Part shown: positions 18,114-27,235 of the stretch, piece after piece
Position numbering within the stretch: the first letter of the stretch is position 1
Layout: every line of letters begins with the position of its first letter
Origin: an uncultured Rhodospirillaceae bacterium
GTDB taxonomy: Bacteria; Pseudomonadota; Alphaproteobacteria; Rhodospirillales; UBA2165
DNA length: 64,000 nt
Direction: 5' to 3'
Assembly: GCA_913020445.1 (NCBI GenBank)
Contig: CAJWAR010000006.1
Location: 47,507 to 111,506, forward strand
Program-made: the position numbers and the translations under genes
Notes under the pieces: generated by a model
Database searches by the model: none
What the model saw: only the letters and a program-made list of their open reading frames with translations
Told to the model about the DNA's origin: nothing

Positions 18114-18995
18114 ATGGCGGCTGTAAAAATCGGATTTATCGGCTTGGGCGTAATGGGCATGCCGATGGTGCTCAATTTTTTAAAAGCGGGCACTGACGTC
18201 ACGGTCTGGGGCCGCACTCCCTCTAAAATGAACCCAGCGGTAGAAGCTGGTGCGACATTAGCCGCCTCCCCCAAAGATCTCGCCAAGACCGTCGATATCG
18301 TTTTCACCTGCGTGTTCGATGCTGCCGCTGTCGAGGAGGTAATATTTGGCGCCGGCGGCCTGATAGAGGGCGCCTCCTCAGATATGCTGATGGTTGACTG
18401 CTCGTCGATCCATCCGGAGAGCGCGCGGGAATTTGCCGCCCGTCTTAAAAACGCCAACAGCATGAGCTTTGTCGATTGCCCGGTTTCTGGCGGCCGCTTT
18501 GGTGCCCGCGACGGCACCTTGGTTTTAATGGCCGGTGGTGAGGATGCCAACATCGAACGGCTGCGTCCTGTCGTCACGCCAATCTCGCAGCGGCTTACCC
18601 ATATGGGGCCGGTCGGCTGTGGCCAGGCGACCAAGCTGGTCAACCAATCAATCATCGCCGCCGAAGTAGCGGTCATGGCCGAGCAATTTGCCTTTGCCGA
18701 TAGCTATGGCGTGCAGGTTTCAAAAATACCGGAAGCACTCGCCGGCGGCTGGGCCGACTCGACAGTGCTACAAGATCACGCCAAGCGCATGATCAAGGCG
18801 GACTATTGGGCGACCGCGCCGGGCAATATGCTGAAAGACATGAACGCGGCCTGTGATATGGGTAAGCAGACAGGGCAGCCTTTGCCGGTGACATCGACGG
18901 TAACCGAGCTCTATCGCTTCCTCGGCGCCCAGGGAAATGGCGACAAAGGCCAGATCGGCCTGATGTATCTCTATAAACAAGACGTCCTCAAATAA
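18114..18995 (+). CDS. NAD(P)-dependent beta-hydroxyacid dehydrogenase (3-hydroxyisobutyrate dehydrogenase family)
   Basis: 293 residues. The N-terminal Rossmann fold KIGFIGLGVMGMPMVLNFL has the GxGxMG motif, FVDCPVSGGRFGARDGTL is the substrate-loop signature, and GCGQATKLVNQ contains the catalytic Lys of this family (HIBADH, tartronate-semialdehyde reductase, GlxR). It oxidises a beta-hydroxyacid or reduces the semialdehyde with NAD(P)H. It lies 11 bp ahead of an IlvD/Edd dehydratase and then a lactonase, so a sugar-acid substrate is likely. Specificity cannot be set from the sequence alone. Confidence 0.92.
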   Translation: MAAVKIGFIGLGVMGMPMVLNFLKAGTDVTVWGRTPSKMNPAVEAGATLAASPKDLAKTVDIVFTCVFDAAAVEEVIFGAGGLIEGASSDMLMVDCSSIHPESAREFAARLKNANSMSFVDCPVSGGRFGARDGTLVLMAGGEDANIERLRPVVTPISQRLTHMGPVGCGQATKLVNQSIIAAEVAVMAEQFAFADSYGVQVSKIPEALAGGWADSTVLQDHAKRMIKADYWATAPGNMLKDMNAACDMGKQTGQPLPVTSTVTELYRFLGAQGNGDKGQIGLMYLYKQDVLK

Positions 18996-19006
18996 GGAAT
19001 AATCCG

Positions 19007-20737
19007 ATGGCAAAAAAGAAGAAGAAACTCGAAGACCTTCGAAGTCAGCGCTGGTACGGCCCTAATACGATGCGGGGCGTCAGTGCCCGGGCGCGCTCGC
19101 GGCAAATGGGGTTCGGTCCGGAAGACATTAATGACAAACCCCGGATCGGTATCATTAATACCTGGAGCGACATGAACACCTGCCATTCGCATTTCAAAGA
19201 CCGGGCCGAGGAGATTAAACGTGGTGTCTATCAGGCGGGCGGCTTTCCGATTGAGCTGCCGGCGATGTCGTTGGGTGAAATTCTGGTCAAGCCGTCGACC
19301 ATGCTGTATCGCAATTTCCTCGCCATGGAGGCCGAAGAGCTGATCCGCTGCCATCCGATCGACGGCGTTGTCCTGATGGGCGGCTGCGATAAGACGACCC
19401 CTGCTCTCTTGATGGCGGCACTGTCGATGAATATCCCCGCGATCTATATGCCGGCGGGTCCGATGTTGCGCGGCTTTTATGCCGGCGAGACTTTGGGCAG
19501 CGGCACTGATGTGCTGCGCTATTGGGCGGATCGCCGGGCCGGTCTGATTGATGATGAGAAAATGGAAAATGTGGTTGGCGGTATGTCGCGCTCAGCCGGC
19601 ACCTGTATGGTGATGGGGACGGCGGCGACCATGATGGCGCTATCGGAAGCCCTCGGCATGACCCTTCCCGGGGCCTCATCTATTCCAGCTGTCGATACGG
19701 CGCATGCTTTGATGGCGTCGGCCTGCGGACGGAGGATTGTCGATATGGTGTGGGAGGATTTAAAGCCCCGCGATATTATGACCGAAGCGGCGTTCGATAA
19801 CGCAACAGCCGTTGATATGGCGATGGGCGGCTCTACCAATGCGATGATCCATCTGATCGCGATAGCAGGCCGGGCGGGCATCAAGCTCGACCTCGAACGG
19901 TTTGACAAAATCTCGCAAGTGACGCCGGTGCTCGCCAACATCAAACCCTCCGGTGAATTTCTGATGGAAGACTTTTATTACGCCGGCGGTATCCGCGGCT
20001 TGATGAACCAGATGAAAGATCTCCTCGATCTCAAGCAAATAAATGTCACTGGCGGCACGCTCGGCGAGTCGATCACCGACCAGCCGGTTTATTTGGCGGA
20101 GGTGATTAAATCCGTCGATGATCCGCTGTATCATGAGGGCGGTACGGCGATCCTGCGGGGTAATCTGGCACCGGACGGCTGCGTCATTAAGCAGACTGCC
20201 GCTGATCCAAAGTATCATCAGCACACTGGCAAAGCCGTCGTCTTTAAAGACTATACGGATTTGAATTTGCGTATCGACGATCCAGATTTGGAGGTCGATG
20301 AGAACTCAGTTTTGGTGCTGCAAAACGCCGGGCCGATCGGCGCACCCGGCATGCCGGAATGGGGCATGTTGCCGATCCCGAAAAAGCTCCTGGAAAAAGG
20401 CGTGCGCGATATGGTGCGTATCTCTGATTGCCGGATGAGCGGCACGGCGTATGGCACCTGTGTCTTACATGTCGCCCCAGAAGCGGCGGTTGGTGGCCCG
20501 CTCGCTTTGGTCAAGGATGGCGATGAGATCGAGATTGATATTCCGGGTCGTAAAATTCATCTGGATGTCAGTGACGCTGATTTGGAAAAACGCAAAGCTA
20601 AATGGTCACCGCCGGTCTACCCGGCGACCCGCGGTTATACGGCCCTTTATGCCAAACACGTCACCCAAGCGAATGAAGGCGCCGATTTCGATTTCCTCCA
20701 CGCCGGTGATGAAACCCCTGAACCCCTAATATTTTGA
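19007..20737 (+). CDS. IlvD/Edd family sugar-acid dehydratase
   Basis: 576 residues, full length. Fe-S cluster cysteines are in DMNTCHSHF, MGGCDKTTPALL and SAGTCMVMGTA, the usual three. MAMGGSTNAMIHLIAIA and ISDCRMSGTAYGTCVLHVAPE are the active-site blocks. The combination SGTAYGTCVLHVAPEAA is typical of pentonate dehydratases (L-arabonate, D-xylonate, D-fuconate) rather than branched-chain-amino-acid IlvD, which usually has SGG(R)xSGATxG. The neighbouring lactonase and dehydrogenase agree. It removes water from an aldonic acid to give a 2-keto-3-deoxy acid. The N-terminus is rich in lysine (MAKKKKKLEDL). Confidence 0.9.
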   Translation: MAKKKKKLEDLRSQRWYGPNTMRGVSARARSRQMGFGPEDINDKPRIGIINTWSDMNTCHSHFKDRAEEIKRGVYQAGGFPIELPAMSLGEILVKPSTMLYRNFLAMEAEELIRCHPIDGVVLMGGCDKTTPALLMAALSMNIPAIYMPAGPMLRGFYAGETLGSGTDVLRYWADRRAGLIDDEKMENVVGGMSRSAGTCMVMGTAATMMALSEALGMTLPGASSIPAVDTAHALMASACGRRIVDMVWEDLKPRDIMTEAAFDNATAVDMAMGGSTNAMIHLIAIAGRAGIKLDLERFDKISQVTPVLANIKPSGEFLMEDFYYAGGIRGLMNQMKDLLDLKQINVTGGTLGESITDQPVYLAEVIKSVDDPLYHEGGTAILRGNLAPDGCVIKQTAADPKYHQHTGKAVVFKDYTDLNLRIDDPDLEVDENSVLVLQNAGPIGAPGMPEWGMLPIPKKLLEKGVRDMVRISDCRMSGTAYGTCVLHVAPEAAVGGPLALVKDGDEIEIDIPGRKIHLDVSDADLEKRKAKWSPPVYPATRGYTALYAKHVTQANEGADFDFLHAGDETPEPLIF

Positions 20738-20748
20738 TGATTTTTTAG

Positions 20749-21636
20749 ATGCACACCATCCCCGCCTCTAACGTCGAATGTCTGCTCGAAAGCCATTCCA
20801 AAGTCGGCGAGTGCCCGACCTGGAACGTGGCCGAGCAGTGTCTCTATTGGATCGATATCGAGGGCCGAAAATTTCACCGCTGGGACCCTTCTTCCGCCAG
20901 CAATCAAAGCTGGGACACACCGGAACGGTTCGGCTCTTTCGGCATGCGGCAGGCTGGCGGCTTTGTTGTCGCTGCCGAAAACGGTTTTCATTTTTATGAT
21001 CCGATGAGTGGTGACTTCACCCCGATCACCGACCCTGAAGCGGATAAGCCTAACAATCGTTTCAACGATGGCCGCTGTGACCGCGCCGGGCGGTTCTGGG
21101 CAGGCACGATGATTGATCAAGGTGAGAATATTCCTGACGCCGCGCTCTATTGCCTGGACCCAAACGGCGGAGCGACACTTAAGCAGGACAGTATTATTCT
21201 CGCCAATGGCCTCGCCTGGAGTCCGGACAACACAACCATGTATTTTGCCGATACCCGGATGGCCGTGGTCTGGGCCTATGATTTTGATCTTGATAATGCA
21301 GCACTTTCCAACCGTCGGGTTTTCATCGATTTTGGCGAGGGTGATGGTGTGCCGGATGGCGCCACGGTCGATACCGATGGCTGCTACTGGCTGACCCAGC
21401 CCCGCAGCTGGACTATCAGGCGCTATACTCCAGCGGGCCAAGTCGATACCGTCATTGAGCTGCCGTTTGAGCGCCCGACCATGTGCGCCTTTGGCGGGGC
21501 TGATTTAAAAACGCTCTATATTACCTCGCTTGGTGAATTCCTGGACGACGAAGAAAAAGCCAACCGTCCGCTCGAAGGCGGCTTATTTAAAGTAGAAGTC
21601 GACGCGCAAGGCCTGCCCGAACCTTTGTTTGGATAG
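20749..21636 (+). CDS. SMP-30/gluconolactonase family lactonase
   Basis: 295 residues forming a six-bladed propeller. Metal ligands are visible in KVGECPTWNV (Glu), NRFNDGRCDRAGRFWAGTM (Asn and Asp), NGLAWSPDNTTMYFADT (Asn) and GVPDGATVDTDGCYW (Asp). PTMCAFGGADLKTLYIT is a further family signature. It opens an aldonolactone ring to the free acid, the step before the dehydratase encoded 12 bp upstream. Lactonase, dehydratase and dehydrogenase together make a non-phosphorylating sugar-acid path. No transporter or sugar dehydrogenase is in the same operon. Confidence 0.92.
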   Translation: MHTIPASNVECLLESHSKVGECPTWNVAEQCLYWIDIEGRKFHRWDPSSASNQSWDTPERFGSFGMRQAGGFVVAAENGFHFYDPMSGDFTPITDPEADKPNNRFNDGRCDRAGRFWAGTMIDQGENIPDAALYCLDPNGGATLKQDSIILANGLAWSPDNTTMYFADTRMAVVWAYDFDLDNAALSNRRVFIDFGEGDGVPDGATVDTDGCYWLTQPRSWTIRRYTPAGQVDTVIELPFERPTMCAFGGADLKTLYITSLGEFLDDEEKANRPLEGGLFKVEVDAQGLPEPLFG

Positions 21637-21642
21637 AGTTAT

Positions 21643-23799
21643 TTAGGCAGCCTGCGGATTGCCCGTATCGCTCCGCACATTTGCCAGAAATTGCTTCACC
21701 GCCTCGCCCAATTGATCCGATTTACCGACCAGTTCTTCAGCGGAAGACCTGACTTGATCAGCCTCCGTACCAGTAACGGTTACCTTTTCCGCAACTCCCG
21801 TAATATTTGACGTCACATCTTGGGTGCCGGACGAAGCCTGCTCAACGCTGCGGGCAATTTCCTGAGTTGCAGCGCCCTGCTCTTCCACAGCCGCCGCAAT
21901 ACCCGTGGCGATATCATTGATATCGGAAATGGTTTTTGAGATGTCCTGAATTGCATCAACAGAGTTATTTGTTGCATCTTGTATTTCAGAAATCTGTGCG
22001 GCGATATCTTCCGTCGCCTTGGCGGTTTGACTAGCTAAATTACCGACCTCCGAGGCAACAACGGCAAATCCCTTGCCGGCTTCTCCGGCTCGTGCGGCTT
22101 CAATTGTCGCATTGAGTGCAAGTAAATTCGTCTGGCTGGCAATATCATTAATAAGCTCAACGACCTCACCAATCTTAGCAGCGGATTCCGCAAGGCCCTT
22201 CACCATATCATTGGTGCTTTCAGCCTGGGTTACGGCGTCGTTGGAAATTTGTGTTGAACGGGTTACCTGCGAGGCGATTTCTTTTACCGAAGTGGATAAT
22301 TCTTCCGCCGCCACCGCGACAGTCTGTACGTTTCCAGTGGCCTGTTCGGCAGCCGCCGCAACACTCGAAGACATCAGTTTTGAATCTTCTGCTATTTGCT
22401 GCATATTGGAAGCCTTGGCCTCCATACCTTGGGCCGATACTGCAACTTGGTTTACAACGCCAAGAACCTGTTTTTCAAAATCATCGGCAAGCTGTCTCAT
22501 CGCCTCCAGACGTTCCTGTTCGGCTTCCGCCTGGCGACGCTCATCCTCTTCTTGCGCCAGCTGTTTGCGTTCGGCTTCCGCTTCCACGTCGCTTCTCTCG
22601 CGTTCCATTTCCAGGCGCTGGCGCTCAGCTTCAGCTTCCTGCTCGACCTTTTGTTGTTGTAGATTATCATGCTGGCGTTGCGCTTCTTCTTCGCGCTGCC
22701 GCTCTTTTTCAGATTCCGCTGCTTTGCGCTGCTTCTCGGCTGCTACCTCGAGACGCATTTTTTCCGCGGCGTTTTCCTTAAATACTTCAAGACTTTCCGA
22801 AATTTTACCAATTTCATCTTTGCGACCGGTAGAAGGTATATCAACGTCAACATTGCCTTCCGCCAATTCAGAAATAGCAAGCGTAATGGTTCCAAGAGGT
22901 TTAAATGAATGGCGAAGATACAAAAATGTTCCGCCAATAAATACGATAATCAGCGTCAATATACCGAGATAGAAACCAAATTCGAAATTGCGCCGGGCAA
23001 AATAGGTTGCAGAAAGGTCGGCGACAACTATGGCCTTGCCGATTATTGCGTTATTTACGCCTCTTAAATCCTGCCAGCTTACTTCCAAAGCTTCGTCACC
23101 GATAACGATGACGTCCTGACCAAATCCGGGTATTTTCAGATTTGCATCAATAACCTTTTGCCAGGTTTTCTTGTCGCTTAATGAAACAACTTTTTCATTT
23201 TTACCCACGAATACAATCTTACTGCCAGTACTGGCTTCAAATTGCTTAACTAAAAAGTCGAAATTCTTTGAAAAGGTGCCAAAACCGACGAGCTTACCAC
23301 GTCGATAGATGGGGAATGACATGGACACCATGGGACCGCCATCGGCGCCTATGACTAACCCACGAACGAGTTTTTTCGCTTTGAAGGTCTGCTCGACCAG
23401 CGGATTGGGTTCACCTGAACTCGGTGCACCTGCCGAGCCTAATTGAGCCGAGAATATCGGCTTCTTTTTAATGTCGAAAATTTGAATAGCGTCGACGGCG
23501 CCTCCGGCGCTCAGTCGATTAAAAGTTGTTTTGGTAGCTTCTTTGACTTTGTCGGCTTCTTTTTTCTTAAGACCGTTCAAGAGATCCCGATTGCGCGTGA
23601 TTCCCCGCGTCGCCGTTTCCATGACCGAATAAGATGTCGCTGCAATATTGTTAATGAGAGCGAGCTGTGAACTAATTGCCAATTCCTGCTTTTGGCGTTT
23701 TTCAGTGTCCAGAGAGAAGTGGCCAGCATATCCAACCACGATGGCAACAATTAACATACTAGATATTGCGCCAATGACTATTCTTGTACGTAATTGCAT
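21643..23799 (-). CDS. Methyl-accepting chemotaxis protein with periplasmic sensor and long charged coiled coil
   Basis: 718 residues. TM1 is at about 7-28. A periplasmic Cache-like region runs about 30-275 and includes IQIFDIKKKPIFSAQLG and GPMVSMSFPIYRRGKLVG. TM2 is at about 277-297. HAMP lies at about 298-352 (LAEGNVDVDIPSTGRKDEIG). A very Glu/Gln/Arg-rich coiled coil runs about 353-445 before the MA domain. The signalling hairpin is ALNATIEAARAGEAGKGFAV. No C-terminal CheR/CheB pentapeptide is seen. It detects an extracytoplasmic signal and passes it to CheA-CheW, neither of which is encoded in this window. Ligand unknown. The rhodanese gene lies 36 bp upstream. Confidence 0.94.
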   Translation of the reverse strand: MQLRTRIVIGAISSMLIVAIVVGYAGHFSLDTEKRQKQELAISSQLALINNIAATSYSVMETATRGITRNRDLLNGLKKKEADKVKEATKTTFNRLSAGGAVDAIQIFDIKKKPIFSAQLGSAGAPSSGEPNPLVEQTFKAKKLVRGLVIGADGGPMVSMSFPIYRRGKLVGFGTFSKNFDFLVKQFEASTGSKIVFVGKNEKVVSLSDKKTWQKVIDANLKIPGFGQDVIVIGDEALEVSWQDLRGVNNAIIGKAIVVADLSATYFARRNFEFGFYLGILTLIIVFIGGTFLYLRHSFKPLGTITLAISELAEGNVDVDIPSTGRKDEIGKISESLEVFKENAAEKMRLEVAAEKQRKAAESEKERQREEEAQRQHDNLQQQKVEQEAEAERQRLEMERERSDVEAEAERKQLAQEEDERRQAEAEQERLEAMRQLADDFEKQVLGVVNQVAVSAQGMEAKASNMQQIAEDSKLMSSSVAAAAEQATGNVQTVAVAAEELSTSVKEIASQVTRSTQISNDAVTQAESTNDMVKGLAESAAKIGEVVELINDIASQTNLLALNATIEAARAGEAGKGFAVVASEVGNLASQTAKATEDIAAQISEIQDATNNSVDAIQDISKTISDINDIATGIAAAVEEQGAATQEIARSVEQASSGTQDVTSNITGVAEKVTVTGTEADQVRSSAEELVGKSDQLGEAVKQFLANVRSDTGNPQAA

Positions 23800-23835
23800 T
23801 ATACTGGCCTATTTCTTTAGGGATAGTTGAGTAAA

Positions 23836-24246
23836 TTATTCGACTGGAAAGCCGCTTTTTTTCCACCCTGGAAAACCGAGGCGAAAGTAGTAAACATTCT
23901 TGAATCCCCAGCTCACTGCTTTCGCGCTTGCTTTGGAAGACCGCAGGCAACTTTCTCCGTTGCAGTAAAAAACAACTGGTTTATCTTTTTTTACAACTTC
24001 CAGAAGTTTGGCTTCGGAGAAAACCTTTTTCAGCTCGATATGGACTGCGCCTGGTATACGGCCGGCGTCCCAATCTGAATTTTTACGTACATCGATAAAA
24101 GCAACTTCTTTTTCAAATAGTTCTTTAGCTTTCGATACGCTGACAGTCGTTGCACCTTTAATTTCAACGGGCGAAATATCAGCCATTGCGGGAAAGGCAA
24201 CAGCCAATCCAACTACGACAGCAGCTATAAATTTTCCAATTTTCAT
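23836..24246 (-). CDS. Periplasmic rhodanese-like protein
   Basis: 136 residues from ATG 24246, which has GAAGGAG at an ideal distance. The frame extends to 24279 without a good site. Signal peptide MKIGKFIAAVVVGLAVAFPAMA. A single rhodanese domain follows: FIDVRKNSDWDAGRIPGAVHI is the CH2A-like region, and the active-site loop is C95-NGESCLR in VVFYCNGESCLRS. Rhodaneses transfer sulfane sulfur to an acceptor thiol or cyanide. Export places it in the periplasm. The same-strand chemoreceptor downstream (36 bp) may be co-transcribed, hinting at sulfur-related sensing, which is speculation. Confidence 0.92.
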   Translation of the reverse strand: MKIGKFIAAVVVGLAVAFPAMADISPVEIKGATTVSVSKAKELFEKEVAFIDVRKNSDWDAGRIPGAVHIELKKVFSEAKLLEVVKKDKPVVFYCNGESCLRSSKASAKAVSWGFKNVYYFRLGFPGWKKSGFPVE

Positions 24247-24666
24247 GGTGACTCCTTCAATTATAAATACAGAATACAATGGTTATTAAGTCGATTATCA
24301 CAATCGCGTGAATTCATATGGGCATAACTAAAAATAATTCAATGGGTACTAAGTTGCCGCAATGGCAAACGAATTACTGGATGAAAATTTGCGGATTGTT
24401 GTGCATACTAATTTATGCTGCCTTGGTTTTTTCCACTAGGACATTTTGTAAATTCTCTAATGATTTGAATAACCTACCCGAAGCAATAAATCTTAGCGGG
24501 TTAAAATAATTATTTTTAAAAAATTTGGACTGAAAAATTTCAGATTGTATCCAAATGTAATATATTTGTTTCAATCCGAATTTTTCATTATCGGTTGTTC
24601 TCTGAGATAACTCATGGCACTTAGCTTGGTTTTTATTATGCTGCCGAAAAAAAGAGGTAAAACGTC
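24247..24666. other. 420-bp intergenic region, AT-rich, no convincing gene
   Basis: This region lies between the divergent rhodanese and DinB genes. A 63-codon open frame at 24318-24509 has one hydrophobic stretch but no good ribosome site and no recognisable features, so I do not call it a gene. An inverted repeat is present at 24523-24556 (listed separately). Promoters for both flanking genes should lie here, but I could not fix -35/-10 boxes with confidence. Confidence 0.6.
24523..24556. other. Nested palindrome upstream of the DinB gene
   Basis: The inner stem is CTGAAA/TTTCAG with a 2-nt loop (24530-24543). The outer arms ATTTGGA (24523-24529) and TCCAAAT (24550-24556) also pair, with six unpaired bases on the 3' side. 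It could be an operator, or a weak transcription terminator lacking a U-tract. It lies 111 bp before the DinB start. Confidence 0.4.
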
Positions 24667-25191
24667 ATGACCTACAAAACCTATATCCAGACTCTGATCG
24701 ACTATAACGCCTGGGCCAACGAAGTTTGCTATAAGTCGGTGCTGGATTTGCCACCCGAAGAAGTGACCAAAGAGCGCCCTTCCCTGTTGGTTTCGATCCT
24801 GGCGAGCCTCAATCATTTGCTGGCAATGGACGAAGTATGGTTGGCCCATATGACCGGCGGCAGCCATCCCTATACCGAGCTGCGGGCGATGATTACCGAG
24901 GACATGGATGAGCTCTGGCAGTTGCGCCAGGAGATGGATAAAACGCTCACCGGCTACACGGCAAATTTAAGCGACGAAGAATTGAACGAGGTCATCAACT
25001 ACACCATGATCGAAGGCAAGCAAGGCTCGATGTCGCGGGCGATGATACTGTCTCATCTGGCGCTGCACGGCAATTATCACCGCGGCTGGATCGCCGGGCT
25101 GTTCGGCCAAGTCCCGCAACTGCCGACTGCCAGTGATCTGCCAGTCTATGAACGAGCGCTCAGGGAAAGCGGCCTGCCGCCGATGCCATGA
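24667..25191 (+). CDS. DinB family metal-binding protein
   Basis: 174 residues of the four-helix DinB/YfiT fold. The metal-binding His triad is in the classic places: H50 (SLNHLLAMDEVWL), H134 and H138 (SHLALHGNYHRGWIAGL). The family includes thiol-dependent transferases using bacillithiol, mycothiol or glutathione, and many members of unknown activity. An AGAGG ribosome site precedes the ATG. Its stop overlaps the start of the TauD-like dioxygenase (ATGA at 25188), so the two are translationally coupled. That pairing is the only hint of function. Confidence 0.9.
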   Translation: MTYKTYIQTLIDYNAWANEVCYKSVLDLPPEEVTKERPSLLVSILASLNHLLAMDEVWLAHMTGGSHPYTELRAMITEDMDELWQLRQEMDKTLTGYTANLSDEELNEVINYTMIEGKQGSMSRAMILSHLALHGNYHRGWIAGLFGQVPQLPTASDLPVYERALRESGLPPMP

Positions 25192-26222
25192 GTGCGGTTG
25201 ATAGTGCCATGACGACATTACCTCCCCGCCAAGATATTGCCTCTGCCTGGAGCGGTCGCGACCTCACGAAAAATCCTAAAACCTGGACCATGAACTTATC
25301 CGAAGGTCATGTATCAGAACTTGAACACGCCATCGTCGGCAATGTAGATATCTCGGCGTTATCGCCAGATACATTCGAATTGCCAACTTTGGGCCCGCTG
25401 CTATCAAACCTGCGCCAGGAATTAATTGCCGGCCGCGGTTTTGTGCTGATACGTGGGTTGGATGTTGATCGCTATTCCGGTGACGAAGTTGCCGCTATCT
25501 TTTATGGTCTGGGATCGCATATTGGCCATGCCCGTTCACAGAATGCGGCCGGTGATCTTTTAGGCCACGTGCGGGATGTCGGCGCCGACGCGTCAGACAC
25601 CAATGTGCGTATATATCAGACCAGCGAGCGCCAAACTTTTCACACCGATTCCTGTGATGTTGTCGGGCTTATTTGTCTCCAAACGTCAAAGTCCGGCGGC
25701 GCGTCAATGCTGGTCAGTGCGGCAAGTATCTACAACGCTTTTCGGGAAAGACGAGCGGATTTATTGCCTCTTTTGTTTGATCCCATCGCCACCGACCGGC
25801 GCGGTGAAATACCTGAAGGCATGAACCCCTTTTTTGAAATTCCGGTTTTCACCTGGTATGAGGATTTTCTCAATGTCATGTATCAGCGGCAATATATCGA
25901 TTCCGCCCAACGCTTTTCAGGCGCCATGCGCCTCAGCCCCGAGCACATAGAGGCGCTAAATCTTTTAGATGAGTTGGCCAATGAGCCGAAATTGACACTG
26001 ACGATGCAGCTTGAACCCGGCGACATGCAATTTGTTCACAATCATTCACTGCTGCATGACCGTATGGGTTTCGAAGATTGGCCAGAGCCGGAACGGCGGC
26101 GTCATCTGTTGCGTTTGTGGCTAAGCGTGCCGGGCGACCGTCCTTTACCAGATTGTTTTGCCGAACGGTTCGGCACCACCAAAATTGGCGATCGCGGCGG
26201 TATCGTGGTGCCGATGCCTTAA
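25188..26222 (+). CDS. TauD/TfdA family 2-oxoglutarate Fe(II) dioxygenase
   Basis: 344 residues. The iron-binding H152-T-D154 lies in RQTFHTDSCDVVGLICL, the distal His in QFVHNHSLLHDR (H284 or H286), and an Arg for 2-oxoglutarate in RRRHLLRLWLSVPG. ARSQNAAGDLLGHVRDVGAD and GGASMLVSAASIYN are typical of the TauD/TfdA branch that hydroxylates organic acids or sulfonates. Cytoplasmic. The gene is coupled to DinB (4-bp overlap) and convergent with the EamA transporter, with a 1-bp gap. The substrate may be an imported aromatic or sulfonate, but this is not shown. Confidence 0.93.
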   Translation: MSAVDSAMTTLPPRQDIASAWSGRDLTKNPKTWTMNLSEGHVSELEHAIVGNVDISALSPDTFELPTLGPLLSNLRQELIAGRGFVLIRGLDVDRYSGDEVAAIFYGLGSHIGHARSQNAAGDLLGHVRDVGADASDTNVRIYQTSERQTFHTDSCDVVGLICLQTSKSGGASMLVSAASIYNAFRERRADLLPLLFDPIATDRRGEIPEGMNPFFEIPVFTWYEDFLNVMYQRQYIDSAQRFSGAMRLSPEHIEALNLLDELANEPKLTLTMQLEPGDMQFVHNHSLLHDRMGFEDWPEPERRRHLLRLWLSVPGDRPLPDCFAERFGTTKIGDRGGIVVPMP

Positions 26223-26223
26223 T

Positions 26224-27213
26224 TTACTGTGGTGGCCAGGTCCAGCTGGCGATGTCGCGGATCGCTTGCGGCAGGTCGAACGTGGTGAGAATAAACTCGG
26301 TGCTGACTGAAAGCGCCATGGCACCGATCAGCGAACATAAGATACCCATCATTACCCAAAACCCGAAGGCTTCATGTTCGCGGTTGATCAGCCAGGCAAA
26401 CAGCACTTGAAAAATCACCGTAGTTTGCTGGATGGGTGCCACCACGGTTACGGGCGCCACGGCCAGGGCCATAAAGCGCAGCATTTGCGAAATACCGATG
26501 GTGAAAGCCGATGTCGTAAACCATTTGGCGGTTACCCGCGACATTGAGGTCACGTGCTTGAGGCGCGTCGGATGGCCGATCACAATCAGCATAATTATGG
26601 CCGCCGCGCCATAAGAGATAATTCCCCCCGCCATGCCAGCGGTGGGCCCGCTGCCGGCAAGTGCTGCCCGAATAAATATGGCGCTCGAGCCAAAGCCGAT
26701 GGCTGAACCGATGCCGAACAAAATACCTTCGGGGTAATTAGGCTGAAACGAGCTTTCTTTGTTGCTGGCGACTTTGGCCGTGAATTTTTTACGATCTCGC
26801 AGCATGATAAACGGCCCGATCAGCAGCAGCGCAATGCCGAACATGCGGAGCGGCGTTAGCGATTCATCCAACAGCCACATCGCTAAGACCAAAGTCAGTA
26901 TAATATTAGTCTGTTGAATGGGGCGGACCAGATTGGCCCCCATGGCTTTGATCGCCCGGTAATTACAATAACGGCCAAAGACAAAATGCACGATGCCGCC
27001 CAAGGCGAGCAGAATATAGGTTCGCTCAGAGAACTCCCACAACAGGCCGAAAGAGCCAAAGCTGAGCGCGGCGATAACAAAGATCGGCACGCCAAGCGGC
27101 ACCGAGATCGCCATGCCTTGCAACACCGTGCCGGTAAGCACAGCCCGGCGCATAGTCGCACTATTGAGGCCAAAAAAAGCAGCCGAAGCGAGCGATAAAA
27201 GTGAGCCGAGCAA
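26224..27213 (-). CDS. EamA (DMT superfamily) transporter
   Basis: 329 residues starting at TTG 27213, with about ten membrane helices in two EamA repeats. The first repeat includes FVFGRYCNYRAIKAMGANLVRPIQQTNIILTLV and the second MLRFMALAVAPVTVVAPIQQTTVIFQVLF. The repeated PIQQT motif in both halves shows the internal duplication. Such proteins export or import metabolites. It precedes the GST and UbiD genes in reverse order on the minus strand (gap to gst end 22 bp), so it may be co-transcribed with them. Substrate unknown. Confidence 0.88.
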   Translation of the reverse strand: MLGSLLSLASAAFFGLNSATMRRAVLTGTVLQGMAISVPLGVPIFVIAALSFGSFGLLWEFSERTYILLALGGIVHFVFGRYCNYRAIKAMGANLVRPIQQTNIILTLVLAMWLLDESLTPLRMFGIALLLIGPFIMLRDRKKFTAKVASNKESSFQPNYPEGILFGIGSAIGFGSSAIFIRAALAGSGPTAGMAGGIISYGAAAIIMLIVIGHPTRLKHVTSMSRVTAKWFTTSAFTIGISQMLRFMALAVAPVTVVAPIQQTTVIFQVLFAWLINREHEAFGFWVMMGILCSLIGAMALSVSTEFILTTFDLPQAIRDIASWTWPPQ

Positions 27214-27235
27214 AATCAGGCGTCCAGATTAGTAA

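Noticed and set aside
18041..18676. 211-codon minus-strand frame through the inverted repeat and dehydrogenase
   Set aside because: Antisense to a dehydrogenase with clear motifs; it runs through the repeat loop.
22073..22972. 299-codon plus-strand frame opposite the chemoreceptor
   Set aside because: Ser/Arg/Cys-rich mirror of the Glu/Arg coiled coil; no start signal.
24318..24509. 63-codon open frame in the rhodanese/DinB gap
   Set aside because: No ribosome site, no family and chance length; kept only as a note in the gap entry.
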